Assembly: GCA_024291935.2 (NCBI GenBank)
Contig: CM044322.1
Span: 25,357,405-25,421,404, forward strand
Direction: 5' to 3'
Length of the DNA stretch: 64,000 nt
DNA from: Okapia johnstoni
Lineage: Eukaryota; Chordata; Mammalia; Artiodactyla; Giraffidae
The notes under the pieces are model-generated. The model was not told the DNA's origin and ran no database searches. It saw nothing but the letters and a program-made list of their open reading frames with translations. Each line of letters starts with the position of its first letter. Positions within the stretch are counted from its first letter, which is position 1. Positions 30,656 through 42,514 of the stretch are shown piece after piece. Both the position numbers and the translations under genes were made by a program.

Positions 30656-31799
30656 ACACCAGATTACCTGTATGCTTTAACCCAGATTGTCTCTCTCTGT
30701 TAAAGCTCGCTAAATGTAGGGAAAATCTCTCTACTTCATGGGCAGACAGAAAGAAAAAGAGAACCTTATTAACATAGATTTTGTTGGACTGCCCTTGTAG
30801 GGCTGTGGGGATTTTAGGAGAGAGCAAGTCTCCACTAACTGCAGCATTGTTAATGATTGTGCTAGGGGTTGGGTGGGTTCTGCACGCCAGATGGGGTGTA
30901 ACTCACCGGAGCTGGTGCAGGAGAGAGGAGCTCCGCCCTGGAGCTGGTGGGGAGGGAGCTCGCCATCTCTGTACCACATGACCTCCTCTCCCCTAGGATC
31001 CTGTGTGTCTTCCAGGGCTGGAGGAGTCAATCTTCTTCTCTTGGCTTTGCCCCCACAGGACTATGCAGACAACTTCCCTCCTCCAGAGGGAAATGATTTG
31101 CCTTAGGTAAGCATTTATCCGCTTTGCTCCTGAACACCTTCCTGAGGAACATTTTGACACACAAGTGGGTACATTGATGGGGAGAAAAAAAAAAAAAAAG
31201 GTTTCTTGCCATCTGGTTTAGAAAAGGTGATGAGAGAGCAGCTCCCTGCTTTTGCTGTTGCTGTGGAACAGAATCTCAGAGCTGGAATCAAAGAAGAGAT
31301 GGGGAACCTTGGGTCATGGCCTGGGCTCTTAATGGCCAACATAGAACCTGAACCCCAGGTGTCCCGACTACAACCTTCATAACAGGTTTTTAAAGCCATT
31401 TAATATCAACCTTGCGACCATTCTATTTAAAGGGTGTTTGTCTAAAGAATCTGTCTCGTTTGTTATTTTTCAGAGCAGGTAACTGGTTTCTTTTTCCCTC
31501 TTGAAGGAACAAATCATTTGTTATGTGTTTTTCGAGTGGTTTCATTTTATTCCTAATGCATTTTTACTATTTCTCTATATCAGCTTTCCTTTTGCCCTCA
31601 TTCCTGAAACTACTTGTTTTATCCCCCCCACCACCTTTTTTTGGCAGTTGTATGTATTTTGTTAAGTCTGTTCATTTCTTGGAAGCCTGAGGTAGAATAT
31701 CATTAGATAAATGAATTGAATATCTATCTCCCTTTTCTGCACAGGGTGGTCTTGTTTGAACTCTTGGAGCATCATCATCCTTCTGCGTCTCATTGTTCT
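30656..31799. other. Unique sequence with an A15 tract
   Basis: No repeat or gene recognised apart from an A run at about 31186-31199. Frames at 30731-31399 on both strands lack recognised domains. Confidence 0.45.
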
Positions 31800-32070
31800 C
31801 TGTTGTGCTTTTCAGAATTCACTACATGCCAAGTTCAGTGCTAAGCAGGAAACCAGATCCTTGCCATATAGGAGGGATTAGTTTGGCAGGAAGAGAAGGG
31901 TGTAATTCAAACAGTCACATGGATGCTCATAGTTACAGACCGGGAGAAGTGATCTGAAGGAAGGAATGGGGATTCTTGAGTGTGTGTAACAAAAGGAACC
32001 AGTCTGTTCTGGGGGTTGAGACTGGGAAGTGGTCTTCTGGTGGCAGAGTCGCCTTTGGAATGCCAGATAA
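31800..32070 (-). repeat. L2 LINE fragment
   Basis: Reverse orientation: ATTCACTACATGCCAAGTTC, GTGCTAAGCAGGAAACC, then GAGAAGTGATCTGAAGGAAG. The order fits the L2 3' half. Confidence 0.5.
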
Positions 32071-32929
32071 GCTACAGCCCCCAAAAGGAGCTTGTGAAAA
32101 ATTGAAATCACGGTTGGATTTGAAGTGATGAGAAGGATATTTTTAACCTAATAAATGACTTCTGTTCTTCATCTCCTCACCACTCACCCTCAACCCACCA
32201 CCCACTTGCCATGTGCCTTGCAGCAATTTTTTGGCATAAAATATTTGAAATTGACTTAAGCTCTATGACATAGCCACTTAATGTTTTGGAGAGAAAAGCA
32301 GTAGAAGATGGGAATATTAGGAGAAGAATGTTCCATGTGGAATTCTTTAACCTGCCATGAATGAAACCAGGTAGCCTGGGCAGAAAATACCTAAATTCAC
32401 TTCATTTGTAAATCTGAGCAGTTTCTGAGGATTCTCCAAGTCTCCCAACAAAGCCCAACACAACTCTGAGCCACACTGCCTTTCCTTTCTGTTATTTTCA
32501 GAGCAAACAAAGGGATGTCTCCCCACATTCCCCAGGTGGCTCTAGAAAATGGATTTAACAGTTGTGTGTGTATGGGGGGTGGGGGGAAGGCAGGGGCTCA
32601 GCTGAAACTTGTTAAGTATTTAGACTAGTCTCCAGGAAAGCTAGCCAGTGTCTATATGTGGCTGCTTGATGTATTCCATTTGGAGTGATCCATGGCCCTT
32701 TCCTCAGCCTGCCTCCTGCCATCCCCCATCCCCTGCCTTTGAGAACTGAATCCTGTAGCTGCTCAGGGTCATCCTCCATGGACCCAGCCCCCAAAATGTC
32801 CCCTTCCTCTTCTGTCCCCTCTGTATCCAAGTTCCCAGTTTTCAGTAGGATCAATACTGAGAGGAAAAATATATTTTATTTTATATATTTATTATTTTTT
32901 TAAGCATCTCAGCTTTATTAGAATTCATT
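32071..32929. other. Unique sequence
   Basis: A short G/T-rich run lies at 32562-32590 and an AT-rich run at 32865-32900. No gene or certain repeat. Confidence 0.45.
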
Positions 32930-33141
32930 GGGCTTCCCAGGTGGCTCAGTGGTAAAGAATCCACCTGCAATGCAAGAGACTTGGGTTTGATCCCTAGATC
33001 AGGGACATCCCCGGAGAAGGGAATGACAGCCCACTCCAGTATTCTTGCCTGGGAAATCCAGTGGACAGAGGAGCCTGGTGGGCTATATAGTCCATGAGGT
33101 CACAAAGGAGTCAGACACGACTTAGGGACTAAACAGCAACA
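32930..33141 (+). mobile_element. Bov-tA SINE
   Basis: The head GGGCTTCCCAGGTGGCTCAG, body with CCCGGAGAAGGGAATGAC, and tail GTCAGACACGACTTAGGGAC with AACAGCAAC end. Confidence 0.94.
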
Positions 33142-33159
33142 AGACTTTAGCAGGCCAGA

Positions 33160-33735
33160 AACAGAAAAAACAATATTCCTTAACATGACAGAAAGGGAAA
33201 CTACCAGAAATCAATAGCATACTTAATGTTAAATTATTAAAAGCATTCCCATAAAAATGTAAGACCAAGACAGATATGTCCACTGTTTTTGCTATTACTC
33301 AACATTGTACAGAAGGTCCAAGATGATACAAAGAAAGTCTTTTTGGAAAGGAATCAAAATATTATTAATTGCAGGTGTTGCTGTTATGTACCTAGAAAAG
33401 AGTTAACTGAAAAACTATTATAATGAAAAAGAGAATTAAGTGGCCAATATAAGATCAGCATATAAAAATCAATAATAATCCTACAGACCAATAATACATG
33501 ACCAAAATACATAAAAGTTAAAAGATATTATTTTCAATAACAACTAAAAGCTATAAAATACTGTACACATACTCTTGAAGTGGTTAAAGTGGTAAATTTT
33601 TTGTTTATATTTTTCACAATTAAAAAATTAAAAACTATATATAGGATTAAATGAATTAAAAAAGCAACACCTATATGAAGAAAGCTCTAAAGCATTACTT
33701 AAAAGCTAAACAAATGGAGAGACACACCATATTCC
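33160..33735 (+). repeat. L1 ORF2 fragment
   Basis: Plus-strand L1 ORF2 region beginning near CAGAAAGGGAAACTACCAG and including TGTCCACTGTTTTTGCTATT, CAACATTGTACAGAAGG and AATAATCCTACAGACCAATA. The frame is broken by stops. Confidence 0.65.
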
Positions 33736-34412
33736 TCAATACTATTGTTTTCTAGCATTTTAATTATGTAAAACTGATTTTAAATTGATCTCCACGAGGT
33801 TTGATGACTGGTAACCCCATCATTCTTGGAGAGGTATTTTCACTTGGGCTAAATAGGTAAACCCAAGTGAGTCTCCATTTGGTGGGGTTCCAGAAGGTGT
33901 GGGGGCCATATTTTAAGATAAGTTTTCCGTAAAGCCCTAAAACGGAAATCTTGTAACCTCTGCCTGTGTGTATGCATTTGGTGAACATCAGAGGGATCGG
34001 GGCAGGCAGAATAAGTCCTTTTTCATTTGTTTTTCAATAGTCCATTTAACTATCTCTCTTCTCCGTTCCTTCCTTCTCACTCATGTTGTCTTATTCCCAC
34101 CACCTGTTCTTAGAAGTATGTGTTATAGGCTGACTGGTCATCATTAGAGATTTTTCTTCCTGGTCTATTCAGCACCCAGTGTTGTGTTTCCTGAATCTGA
34201 GAGCCATTCTCAGGTCAGTGACACCACCCCACCATCTTATTTCAGCACTTGGGTGAGGGATGCAAGCTATCAGGAGTCAGCCAGAACCAGCAATTGTCAC
34301 AACTGCTCCATCATTTCCCATTAGCCCAAGATCTTTTTTTACCTGCTTTGTTTTCTTGCATCAAGATCCTTCTTTACAACAGGAAGATCTTATTACAGTA
34401 TTTCCTTTTTTA
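33736..34412. other. Unique sequence
   Basis: No repeat or gene recognised. The minus frame at 33764-33988 has no known domain. Confidence 0.45.
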
Positions 34413-34495
34413 GAATACTGGAGCGGGTAGCCTTTCCCTTCTTCAGGGGATCTTCCCAACCCAGGTATCGAACCCAGATTTCCTACACTGCAGGC
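34413..34495 (-). mobile_element. Bov-tA fragment
   Basis: AATACTGGAGCGGGTAGCC to TACACTGCAGGCGGAGACC is the complement of the 5' half of a Bov-tA; the tail half is missing. Confidence 0.85.
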
Positions 34496-34540
34496 GGAGA
34501 CCTATGCACCTGTATTTATGGGTGGTACAATGGCTGAAAT

Positions 34541-34725
34541 GGGCTTCCCTGGTGGCTCAGCTGGTAAAGAATCCGTCTGCAATGCGGGAGACCTGGGTTC
34601 AATCCCTGGGTTGGGAAGATCCCCTGGAGAATGGAACGACTATTCACTCTAGTATTCTGGCCTAGATAATAGTCCACGGGGTTGCAAAGAGTTGGACAGA
34701 ATTGAGCGACTTTCACTGTCACTTT
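34541..34725 (+). mobile_element. Bov-tA SINE, 13-bp TSD
   Basis: Short-variant Bov-tA ending GCGACTTTCACTGTCAC. Flanks CAATGGCTGAAAT (34528-34540) and CAATGGCTGAGAT (34726-34738) differ at one base. Confidence 0.95.
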
Positions 34726-34769
34726 CAATGGCTGAGATGAACACATTTGAAGGACTTGGGGGTGGGAGC

Positions 34770-35043
34770 AGAGAAGGCAATGGCAACACACTCCTGTACT
34801 CTTGCCTGGAAAATCCCATGGATGGAGGAGCCTGGTAGGCTGTAGTCCATGGGGTCCCTAAGAGTCGGACACGACTGAGCGACTTCACTTTCACTTTTCA
34901 CTTTCATGCATTGGAGAAGGAAATGGCAACCCACTCCAGTGTTCTTGCCTGGAGAATCCCAGGGATGGGGAGCCCGGTGGGCTGCCATCTATGGGGTCAC
35001 ACAGAGTCGACATGACTGAAGCGACTTAGCAGCAGCAGCGGCA
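34770..35043 (+). mobile_element. BOV-A2 SINE, 12-bp TSD
   Basis: Two monomers joined by CTTTCACTTTTCACTTTC with an AGC-repeat tail. Flanks GGGGGTGGGAGC (34758-34769) and GGGTGTGGGAGC (35044-35055) match at 11 of 12. Confidence 0.95.
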
Positions 35044-35239
35044 GGGTGTGGGAGCTGAAGAAGAGGGACATATGGTCTCATTGTCAATGCTGCAGTTCCC
35101 AGACAGGTTTCTACTCAAGGCCATTTTGGTTGATCTTGGGATGACACTGCTTAAGATGAGTGGGATGGAGATCCTACAAAATGGTGTTGGGGGAAGCTGT
35201 TTCTAAACCAGATCAGTCCAGTTCAGTTCAGGCGCACAG

Positions 35240-36972
35240 TCATGTCCGACTCTTTGCGACCCCATGAATTGCAGTACTCCAGGCCTCCCTGTTCATCACT
35301 AACTTCCAGAGTTTACCCAAACTCATGTCCATCTTGTCGATGATGCCATCCAGCCATGTCATCCTCTGTCGTCCCCTTCTCCTCCAGCCCCCAGTCCTTC
35401 CCAGCATCAGGGTCTTTTCCAATGAGTCAACTCTTCACATGAGGTGGCCTTAAAGTATTGGAATTTCAGCTTCAACATCAGTCCTTCCAATGAATACCCA
35501 GGGCTGATCTCCTTTAGGATGGACTGGTTGGATCTCCTTGCAGTCCAAGGGACTCTCAAGAGTCTTCTCCAATACCACAGTTCGAAAGCATCAATTCTTC
35601 GGCACTCAGCTTTCTTCACAGTCCGACTCTCACATCCACACATGACTACTGGAAAAACTATAGCCTTGACTAGATGGACATTTGTTGACAAAGTAATGTC
35701 TCTGCTTTTTAATATGCTATCTATGTTGGCCATAACTTTCCTTCCAAGGAGTAAGCATCTTTTTATTTCATGTCTGCAGTCACCATCTGCAGTGATTTTG
35801 GAGCCCCCCAAAATAAAGTCGGACACTGTTTCCACTGTTTCCCCATCTATTTCCCATGAAGTGATGGGACCAGATGCCATGATCTTAGTTTTCTGAATGT
35901 TGAGCTTTAAGCCAACTTTTTCACTCTCCTCTCACTTTCATCAAGAGGCTTTTTAGTTCTTCTTCACTTTCTGCCATAAGGGTGGGGTCATCTGCATATC
36001 TGAGGTTATTGATATTTCTCCCAGCAATCTTGATTCCAGCTTGTGCTTCTTCCAGCCCAGCATTTCTCATGATGTACTCTGCATATAAGTTAAATAAGCA
36101 TGGTGACAGTATACAGCCTTGACGTACTCCTTTTCCTATTTGGAACCAGTCCGTTGTTCCATGTCCAGTTCTAACTATTGCTTCCTGACTTGCATACAGG
36201 TTTCTCAAGAGACAGGTAAGGTGGTCTGGTATTCCCATCTCTTTTAGAATTTTCCACAGTTTATTGTGATCCACACAGTCAAAGGCTTTGGCATAGTCAG
36301 TAAAGCAGAAATAGGTGTTTTTCTGGAACTCTCTTGCTTTTTCGATGATCCAGCAGAGGTTGGCAATTTGATCTCTGATTGCTTTGCCTTTTCTAAAACC
36401 ATCTTGAACATCTAGAAGTTCACAGTTCATGTGTTGCTGAAGCCTGGCTTGGAGAATTTTGAGCATTACTTTGCTAGCGTGTGAGATGAGTGCAATTGTG
36501 TGGTAGTTTGAGCTTTCTTTGGCATTACCTTTTTTAGGGATTGGAATGAGAACTGACCTTTTCCGGTCCTGTGGCCACTGCTGAGTTTTCCAGTTTGCTG
36601 GCATATTGAGTGCACCACTTTCACAGCATCATCTTGTAGGATTTGAAATAGCTCAACTGGAATTCCATCACTTCCACTAGCTTTGTTTGTAGTGATGCTT
36701 CCTAAGGCCCACTTGACTTCACATTCTAGGATGTCTGGCTCTAGGTGAGTGATCACAGCATCCTGATTATCTGGGTCATGAAGATCCTTTTTGTACAGTT
36801 CTTCTGTGTATTCTTGCCACCTCTTCTTAATATCTTCTGCTTCTTTTAGGTCCATACCATTTCTGTCCTTTATTGAGCCCATCTTTGCATGAAATATTCC
36901 CTTGATATTTCTAATTTTCTTGCAGAGATCTCTAGTCTTTCCCATTTTGTTTTTTCTTCTATTTCTTTGCAT
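35240..36972 (-). pseudogene. BovB reverse transcriptase and C-terminus, broken
   Basis: Frame 36972-36466 holds the pre-RT region, including the Asn-Lys-Ala-Ser-Gly stretch. Frame 36604-35921 (227 codons) holds most palm motifs: Asp-Tyr-Ala-Lys-Ala-Phe-Asp (motif A), QGCILSPCLFN (motif B) and YADD (motif C, codons at 35998-35987), with Pro instead of the usual Thr right after YADD. The reading shifts at about 36500 and 35925. The C-terminal pieces are 35880-35407 and 35422-35240. Catalytic Asp residues survive but no continuous protein does. Confidence 0.92.
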
Positions 36973-38297
36973 TGATCGCTGAGGAAGGCTTTCTTATCTC
37001 TCCTTGCTATTCTTTGGAACTCTGAATTCAAATGGGAATATCTTTCCTTTTCTCCTTTGCTTTTCACTTCTCTTCTTTACACAGCTATCTGTAAGGCCTC
37101 CTCAGACAGCCATTTTGCTTTTTTGCATTTCTTTTCCATGAGGATGGTCTTGATCCCTGTTTCCTGTACAATGTCATGAACCTCCGTCCATAGTTCATCA
37201 GGCACTCTGTCTATCAGATATAGTCCCTTAAATCTATTTCTCACTTCCACTGTGTAATCATAAAGGATTTGATTTAGGTCATACCTGAATGGTCTAGTGG
37301 TTTTCTCTGCTTTCTTCAATTTAAGTCTGAATTTTGCAATAAGGAGTTCATTATCTGAGCCACAGTCAGCTCCCGGTCTTGGTTTTGCTGACTGTATGGA
37401 GATTCTCCATCTTTGGCTGCAAAGAATATAATCAGTCTGATTTTGGTGTTCATCATCTGGTGATGTCCATGTGTTGATTCTTCTTTTGTGTTGTTGGAAG
37501 AGGGTGTTTGCTATGACCAGTGTGTTCTCTTGGCAAAACTTGCCCTGCTTCATTCTATACTCCAAGGCCAAATTTGCCTATTACTCCAGGTGTTTCTTGA
37601 CTTCCTACTTTTGCATTCCAGTCCCCTATAATGAAAAGGACATCTTTTTTGGGTGTTAGTTCTACAAGAACCGTTCAACTTCAGCTTCTTCAGCGTTACT
37701 TGTTGGGGCATAGACTTGGATTACCGTGATATTGAATGGTTTGCCTTGGAAATGAACAGAGGTCATTCTGTCGTTTTTGAGATTGCATCCAAGTACTGCG
37801 TTTTGGACTCTTTTGTTAACCATGATGGCTACTCCATTTCTTCTAAGTGATTCCTGCCCACAGTAGTAGATATAATGGTCGTCTGAGTTAAATTCACCCA
37901 TTCCAGTCCGTCTTAGTTCACTGATTCCTAGAATGTCGACGTTCACTCTTGCCATCTCCTGTTTAACCACTTCCAATTTGCCTTGATTCGTGGACCTAAC
38001 ATTCCATGTTCCTATGCGAGATTGCTCTTCACAGCATCGGACCTTGCTTCTATCACCAGTCACATCCACAACTGGGTATTGTTTTTGCTTTGGCTCCATT
38101 CCTTCATTCTTTCTGGAGTTATTTCTCCACTGATCTCCAGTAGTACACTGGGCACCTACCAACCTGGGGAGTTCCTCTTTCTGTATCCTATCTTTTTGCC
38201 TTTTCATACTGTTCATGGGGTTCTCAAGGCAAGAATACTGAAGTGGTTTGCCATGCCCTTCTCCAGTGGACCACATTCTGTCAGACCTCTCCACCAT
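36870..38297 (-). pseudogene. BovB endonuclease domain and linker, broken
   Basis: The frame 38297-37662 contains GTWNVRS (about 38010-37990), SELRRTG and QVYAPTS, endonuclease/exonuclease/phosphatase-fold signatures. It ends and the domain resumes in the frame 37571-37077, which reads DYILCSQRWR and GSDNELL. The latter is where the family has Ser-Asp-His, so the catalytic His is Asn (codon at 37350-37352). TAA at 37077-37079 then terminates this frame, and linker pieces continue in 37067-36870. Frameshift, stop and His-to-Asn change each predict loss of function. Confidence 0.9.
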
Positions 38298-38299
38298 GA

Positions 38300-38664
38300 C
38301 CCGTCCGTCTTGGGTGGCCCCACACGGCGTGGCTTAGTTTCATTGAGTTACACAAGGCTGTGGTCCATGTGATCAGATTGGCTAGTTTTCTGAGATTATG
38401 GTTTCAGTGTGTCTGCCCTCTGATGCTCTCTCGCAACACCTACCGCCTTACTTGGTTTTCTCTTACCTTGGATGTGGGGTATCTCCATGGCTGCTCCAGC
38501 AAAGCACAGCCACTGCTCATTACCTTGGACGAAGGGTATCTCCTCACGGTAGCCCTTCTTGACCTTGAACATGGAATAGCTCCTCTCGGCCCTCCTGCGC
38601 CCACGCAGCTGCCACTCCTTGGACGTGGAGTTGCTCCTCTCGGCTGTGCTTCCAGCCGCCACTC
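38300..38664 (-). promoter_or_regulatory. BovB 5' leader with repeated CCTTGGA motif
   Basis: Four related units (plus-strand cores near 38465, 38522, 38562 and 38616) share CCTTGGA/C...GGTATCTCC or CTCCTCTCGG endings, spaced about 40-57 bp. In RTE LINEs the 5' leader is expected to carry the internal promoter, so these units are candidate transcription factor sites. This is inference from repetition and position. Confidence 0.4.
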
Positions 38665-38711
38665 TTCTAAACCAGATCAAAGCACGTAAATTCATGAGGT
38701 ACGTATGCTGT

Positions 38712-38927
38712 TGGCTTCACAGGTGGCTCAGTGGTGAAGAATCTACCTGCCAGTGCAGAAGACGCCAGAGCTGTGGGTTCAATCCCTGGGTTGGGAAGAT
38801 CCTCTGGAGGAGGAAATGGCAACCCACTTCAGTATTCTTGCCTGGAGAATCCCATGGACAGAGGAGCTTGGTGGGCTCCATGGGGTCACAAAGAGTTGTA
38901 CATGAGTGAACACATGCATATCCTTCC
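38712..38927 (+). mobile_element. Bov-tA SINE, 12-bp TSD
   Basis: Head GGCTTCACAGGTGGCTCAG. The flanks TACGTATGCTGT (38700-38711) and TATGTATGCTGT (38928-38939) differ at one base. Confidence 0.93.
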
Positions 38928-39028
38928 TATGTATGCTGTGCTATCTGGCCCAGAGAAATTGAGCCTGCTGATGACTATCCAAGTAGGAAAGGGAACAAGG
39001 TAACTCTGTAAATGCAGCCTTATTACCT

Positions 39029-39289
39029 GATGCTGAAGCTGAAACTTCAATACTTGGGCCACCTAATGGGAAGAGCCAACTCATTGGAAAAGACCCTGAA
39101 GCTGGGAAAAATTGAGGGTAGGAGGAGAAGGGGATGACAGAGGATGAGATGGTTGGATGGAATCACTGACCCAGTGGACATGAGTTTGAGCAAACTCTGG
39201 GGATAGTGAAGGACAGGGAAGTCTGGTGTGTTATAGTCCATGGGGTCGAAAAGAGGCGGATACAACTTAGCAACTGAACACCACCACCT
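39029..39289 (+). mobile_element. BovB LINE 3' end
   Basis: Begins GATGCTGAAGCTGAAAC and ends with an ACCACCACC-rich tail. It has the same order of blocks as the other 3' ends. Confidence 0.93.
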
Positions 39290-39469
39290 GAATGCAAGAA
39301 ACCTAGCTGGCCTGGATTCACACACAAGCCTTATGTTCTTGAGCAAGTAATTTCTCTTTCTGTGCCTTCGTTTCCTTACATATAAAGCCAAGGGTGTTGG
39401 GCAAGATTTCTAAGACTCTCTGTCTGCTTCATTTCTGAGCGTCTATATTGGTCTAAACTCCAATTATCG

Positions 39470-40243
39470 TCCATGTTTTAGCCAGAAAATTCATTCTGGA
39501 GCACATGGTTGGCCAAGGTTCTCCCTTGTTTAAAACACATCTGCAATTCCCTGTTGACTTCAAGGTGAAATCCATGTCTATAAGTGAGGCATCCATGGCC
39601 CTTTAATATCTGGCTCCCGTGGTTCCATCATTTGCCACTTCCTCCTGTCACTTGCAGACATGGGTGCTCAGTTGTGTCCAACTCCTTGTGACCCCATGGA
39701 CTGGAGCCTGCCAGACTCCTCTGTTTGTGGGATTATCCAGGCAAGAGTACTGGAGTGGGTTGCCATTTCCTTCTCCAGGGGATCTTCTTGACCCACGGAT
39801 TGAACCAACATCTCTTGCCTTGCAGGTGGATTCTTTACCACTGAGCCATTGGGGAAGCCCCCCTGTCTCCCTGCAACCTAGCCATATTAGACCACACAAA
39901 TCTCTGGAAGCTTGCCACAGCCTCCAGACCTCAGTGAATGCTGTTTTTCCCCACCTGGAACTCTTCCGGTCCCACTGCTCCTTCAACTGGCTACGTCTTA
40001 TTCACCCTCCAGGTCTCAGCTGGAAAGGTACATTTTTCTAAGAATCCTTCTCATCACCCCCTCTAATTCTGGGGGAGGACTGCTGTCATAGCTCTTACTA
40101 TAGGATAGTGTGATTTCCTGTATACTTCTCTGTCTCCCCTACTGAATCATAAGCAACTCGAAGGATCGAACTGTGTCCTGCTTACAATGTCCCAGGCCCT
40201 AACATGGTACCTGGCATGTAGCAGACAAGCAATCAATATTTGT
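39470..40243 (+). repeat. L2 LINE 3' region split by a Bov-tA
   Basis: Pieces at 39470-39660 (TTCAAGGTGAAATCCATGTC) and 39862-40243 (CCTCCAGGTCTCAGCTGG, GAATCCTTCTCATCACCCC, CTACTGAATCATAAGCAAC, ATCAATATTTGTC) follow the L2 3' order. Confidence 0.65.
39661..39861 (-). mobile_element. Bov-tA SINE inside L2
   Basis: Reverse orientation from GTGCTCAGTTGTGTCCAAC to CACTGAGCCATTGGGGAAGC. Confidence 0.93.
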
Positions 40244-41162
40244 CACCTAAACCATTTTTAAGCTGGTGCGCTGCTGCCCAGAACATGGCATTATGCCAGA
40301 ACATGTCTTCTTTCCAGGAGGCAGGGAGTGGACCACATTTCAAAGGCTCTGTAGCAAATTGACTCAGACTATTTCTAAATGGTGGTTATCCTGCTTTCTA
40401 AAAGACCTAACTATCTCCCAAGGGGGTGGAATGGACTCCCTGTGCACCTTATCTTCACTTGTATCCCTGGTGTGACCCTTTATCTTTAGGACTGGAAATC
40501 ATGGGGACTTGACTGCTTTTTCTTTTTGCAGCATGGTAACACTCCACCAAGCACACACGTCCCATTTTAGATGCATTCTGGCAAGCTGATTTCCTGTTCC
40601 CATTCAGTCAATCATCTTCCATCTCTGGCAGGAAGGAGAATGCACAGCTTTGCATGTGCCAACCCCAACATATTTCTAATTCTATCAAGCATGGCTGGAT
40701 GTGTGCCACCTATGCCATAGGAATTTAAGATGCTTTAAAAAAAAATGTGTTTGTGAGTGTTTCACAGCCAGGACTGGGAGTGTTCAGGCTGAAATATGTA
40801 TGCAGTATGGCCACGCCTACATCTGTGAATCACTCTTGGCTGTTAGTCATTAGTTAAGGACCACAGTCCGATCTGATGGTAGCAAAGAGGCTGCACTGCT
40901 GAGACATGCTTGGGAACCTGGGTACCAGAGATTCCTGAGTGATGAGTTAAAAGTGAATTGGACCGAAGGATAACATCAAGTCCAGTGTGAGGTCTAGTTG
41001 GCTGGGTATTCCTAGTCCATTCTTCATAGGAAAGACTCCACAGTGAGGACAAAGGGGATTTGTGAAGGGACAAGCTGGTGGTCTTCAGTATTGGCAGTGA
41101 TCCATCTATCATTTCAAACCTTTGTGGTGATATGAAAACTGGCCCTCCTTCTAAGTTCCTTT
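40244..41162. other. Unique sequence
   Basis: No repeat or gene recognised. The minus frame 41286-40843 (147 codons) has no recognisable domain and its start lies inside the neighbouring L1 end. Confidence 0.45.
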
Positions 41163-41470
41163 TTTCAAAATTTATTTTTAGTTGGAGGATATTTGCTTTA
41201 CCGTGTTGTGTTGGTTTCTGCCATACAACAGCACGAATCAGCCGTAAGTGTATATATGTCCCCTCCCTCTTGAACCACCCTCTCACCCCACCCCATCCTT
41301 CTGTGTTGTTAGAATATCTGAGCTCCCTGTGTTATGCATCTGTTTTACATATGGTAATGTGTGTTTCAACGCTACTTTCTCAATTCATCCCACCCTCACC
41401 TTCCCCTGCTGTGTCCACAAGTCTGTTTTCTGTCTGTGTCTCTATTCCTGTCCTGTATATAAATTTTGAC
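41163..41470 (-). mobile_element. L1 LINE 3' end
   Basis: Reverse orientation: TTTTTAGTTGGAGGATATTT, TTGTGTTGGTTTCTGCC, GAGCTCCCTGTGTTATGC, TGTCTCTATTCCTGTCC. Confidence 0.85.
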
Positions 41471-42514
41471 CACAGCTGAGTGTAGATCTACTTCTTGAGG
41501 ATTTCATTGTGTATCTAAGCAGTGTGTGTGTATGTGTTTAAACCTTTTTCTTCTTCTTTCAGTTCCTTAGCTTGTTTTGAAGTTTCAGTAGGTGTCTCTC
41601 AGGACTCATAATCTAACTCCTTTCTTGTCGTTTATTCTCTGCTAAAATCCACAGTGTCTTTTCTTTTCTATCAAGAGTGATTTTGACCCTTACTCTCCCC
41701 TCTCTATGCTCTGATATTTTTCTTCCATTTCTCCTTGGAACATAAATTTGATTTCCTACCTGCACAGCCCAGCATGAACCTGATGGTAATTACTCTAATT
41801 TGCAGCTACATAGGAAAGGTGATGGGCGAAGACTGAGCCACTATTTCATTCAGCCTAAACTCCTCACCTGCTAGCCCCTTCTCCTCAAAATGCCATTACT
41901 TATCAAAAAGACTGAAGCATAAAATAGTAGCTGCACTAAAATTTTTATTGAAGTTTCCTTTATTTTTCTGATAGCTGGGAAAATCTTTTCTAAGAGGACG
42001 GACGGGTTTTTTTCTTTCCTTTTTCCACTTTAGCCTATGTTAATTTTGCTCTTTTCTTGCTATCCAATTTTCTTCTCTTCAGTTCTGTTCTCAGCTGGAT
42101 CCTGGTGTTTCACTCCACATATTGAACTAGCAGAGCAATAATATGTTATGATTAATAAGTGGCTTGACGGGCAGGAAAAAGCAAATCTCATTCATTGCAT
42201 CAGTACTGCTGTGCAAATTTTCTATTTTTTGAAAAATGTATATAGTCAGCAGGATGGTTTTTATCTAGCTCCTCGGCCCTTAGCTCCCTGCTTTAGGGAG
42301 CCATTCCTTTTCTCTTTGCCTGCAAACTCCAGGCTTGCACAGCTTGGGGATAGTTACCAGAAATGCTTAATGCTTCCTCACCTTAGAGACATTGCTTGTG
42401 GAGGCTGCATCCCACATCACATCACATGCGTCCACATCCCGCTTTAAATGCAGTTTTATAGTAGACCTACATGAGAATTTTGACTTGAGTTACATTTGAC
42501 TGGTTGACATAAGC
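41471..42514. other. Unique sequence
   Basis: T-rich, with no repeat or gene recognised. A GTGTGTGTATGTGTT run lies near 41523. Confidence 0.45.

Larger units (their letters stand above)
35216..38664 (-). mobile_element. Full-length BovB (RTE) LINE, 15-bp TSD
   Basis: Perfect 15-bp target duplications TTCTAAACCAGATCA at 35201-35215 and 38665-38679 bound a 3449-bp minus-strand element. The 3' end (left) has the ACTGA-type tail. A non-coding leader spans about 38664-38300. RTE elements are about 3.2 kb with one polyprotein (apurinic-type endonuclease plus reverse transcriptase), so length fits a complete copy. The element mobilises itself by target-primed reverse transcription and is thought to mobilise Bov-tA/BOV-A SINEs. 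It is coding-dead here (see the domain entries). Confidence 0.97.

Noticed and set aside
32562..32590. G-rich run as a G-quadruplex promoter
   Set aside because: Only one short G/T-rich stretch, no accompanying promoter or transcript evidence.
35201..38679. Regular repeats as a CRISPR array or integron
   Set aside because: The repeats are dispersed eukaryotic retroelements; there are no short direct repeats with spacers anywhere in the window.
40843..41286. A 147-codon minus-strand frame
   Set aside because: It begins inside an L1 3' end and has no known domain.
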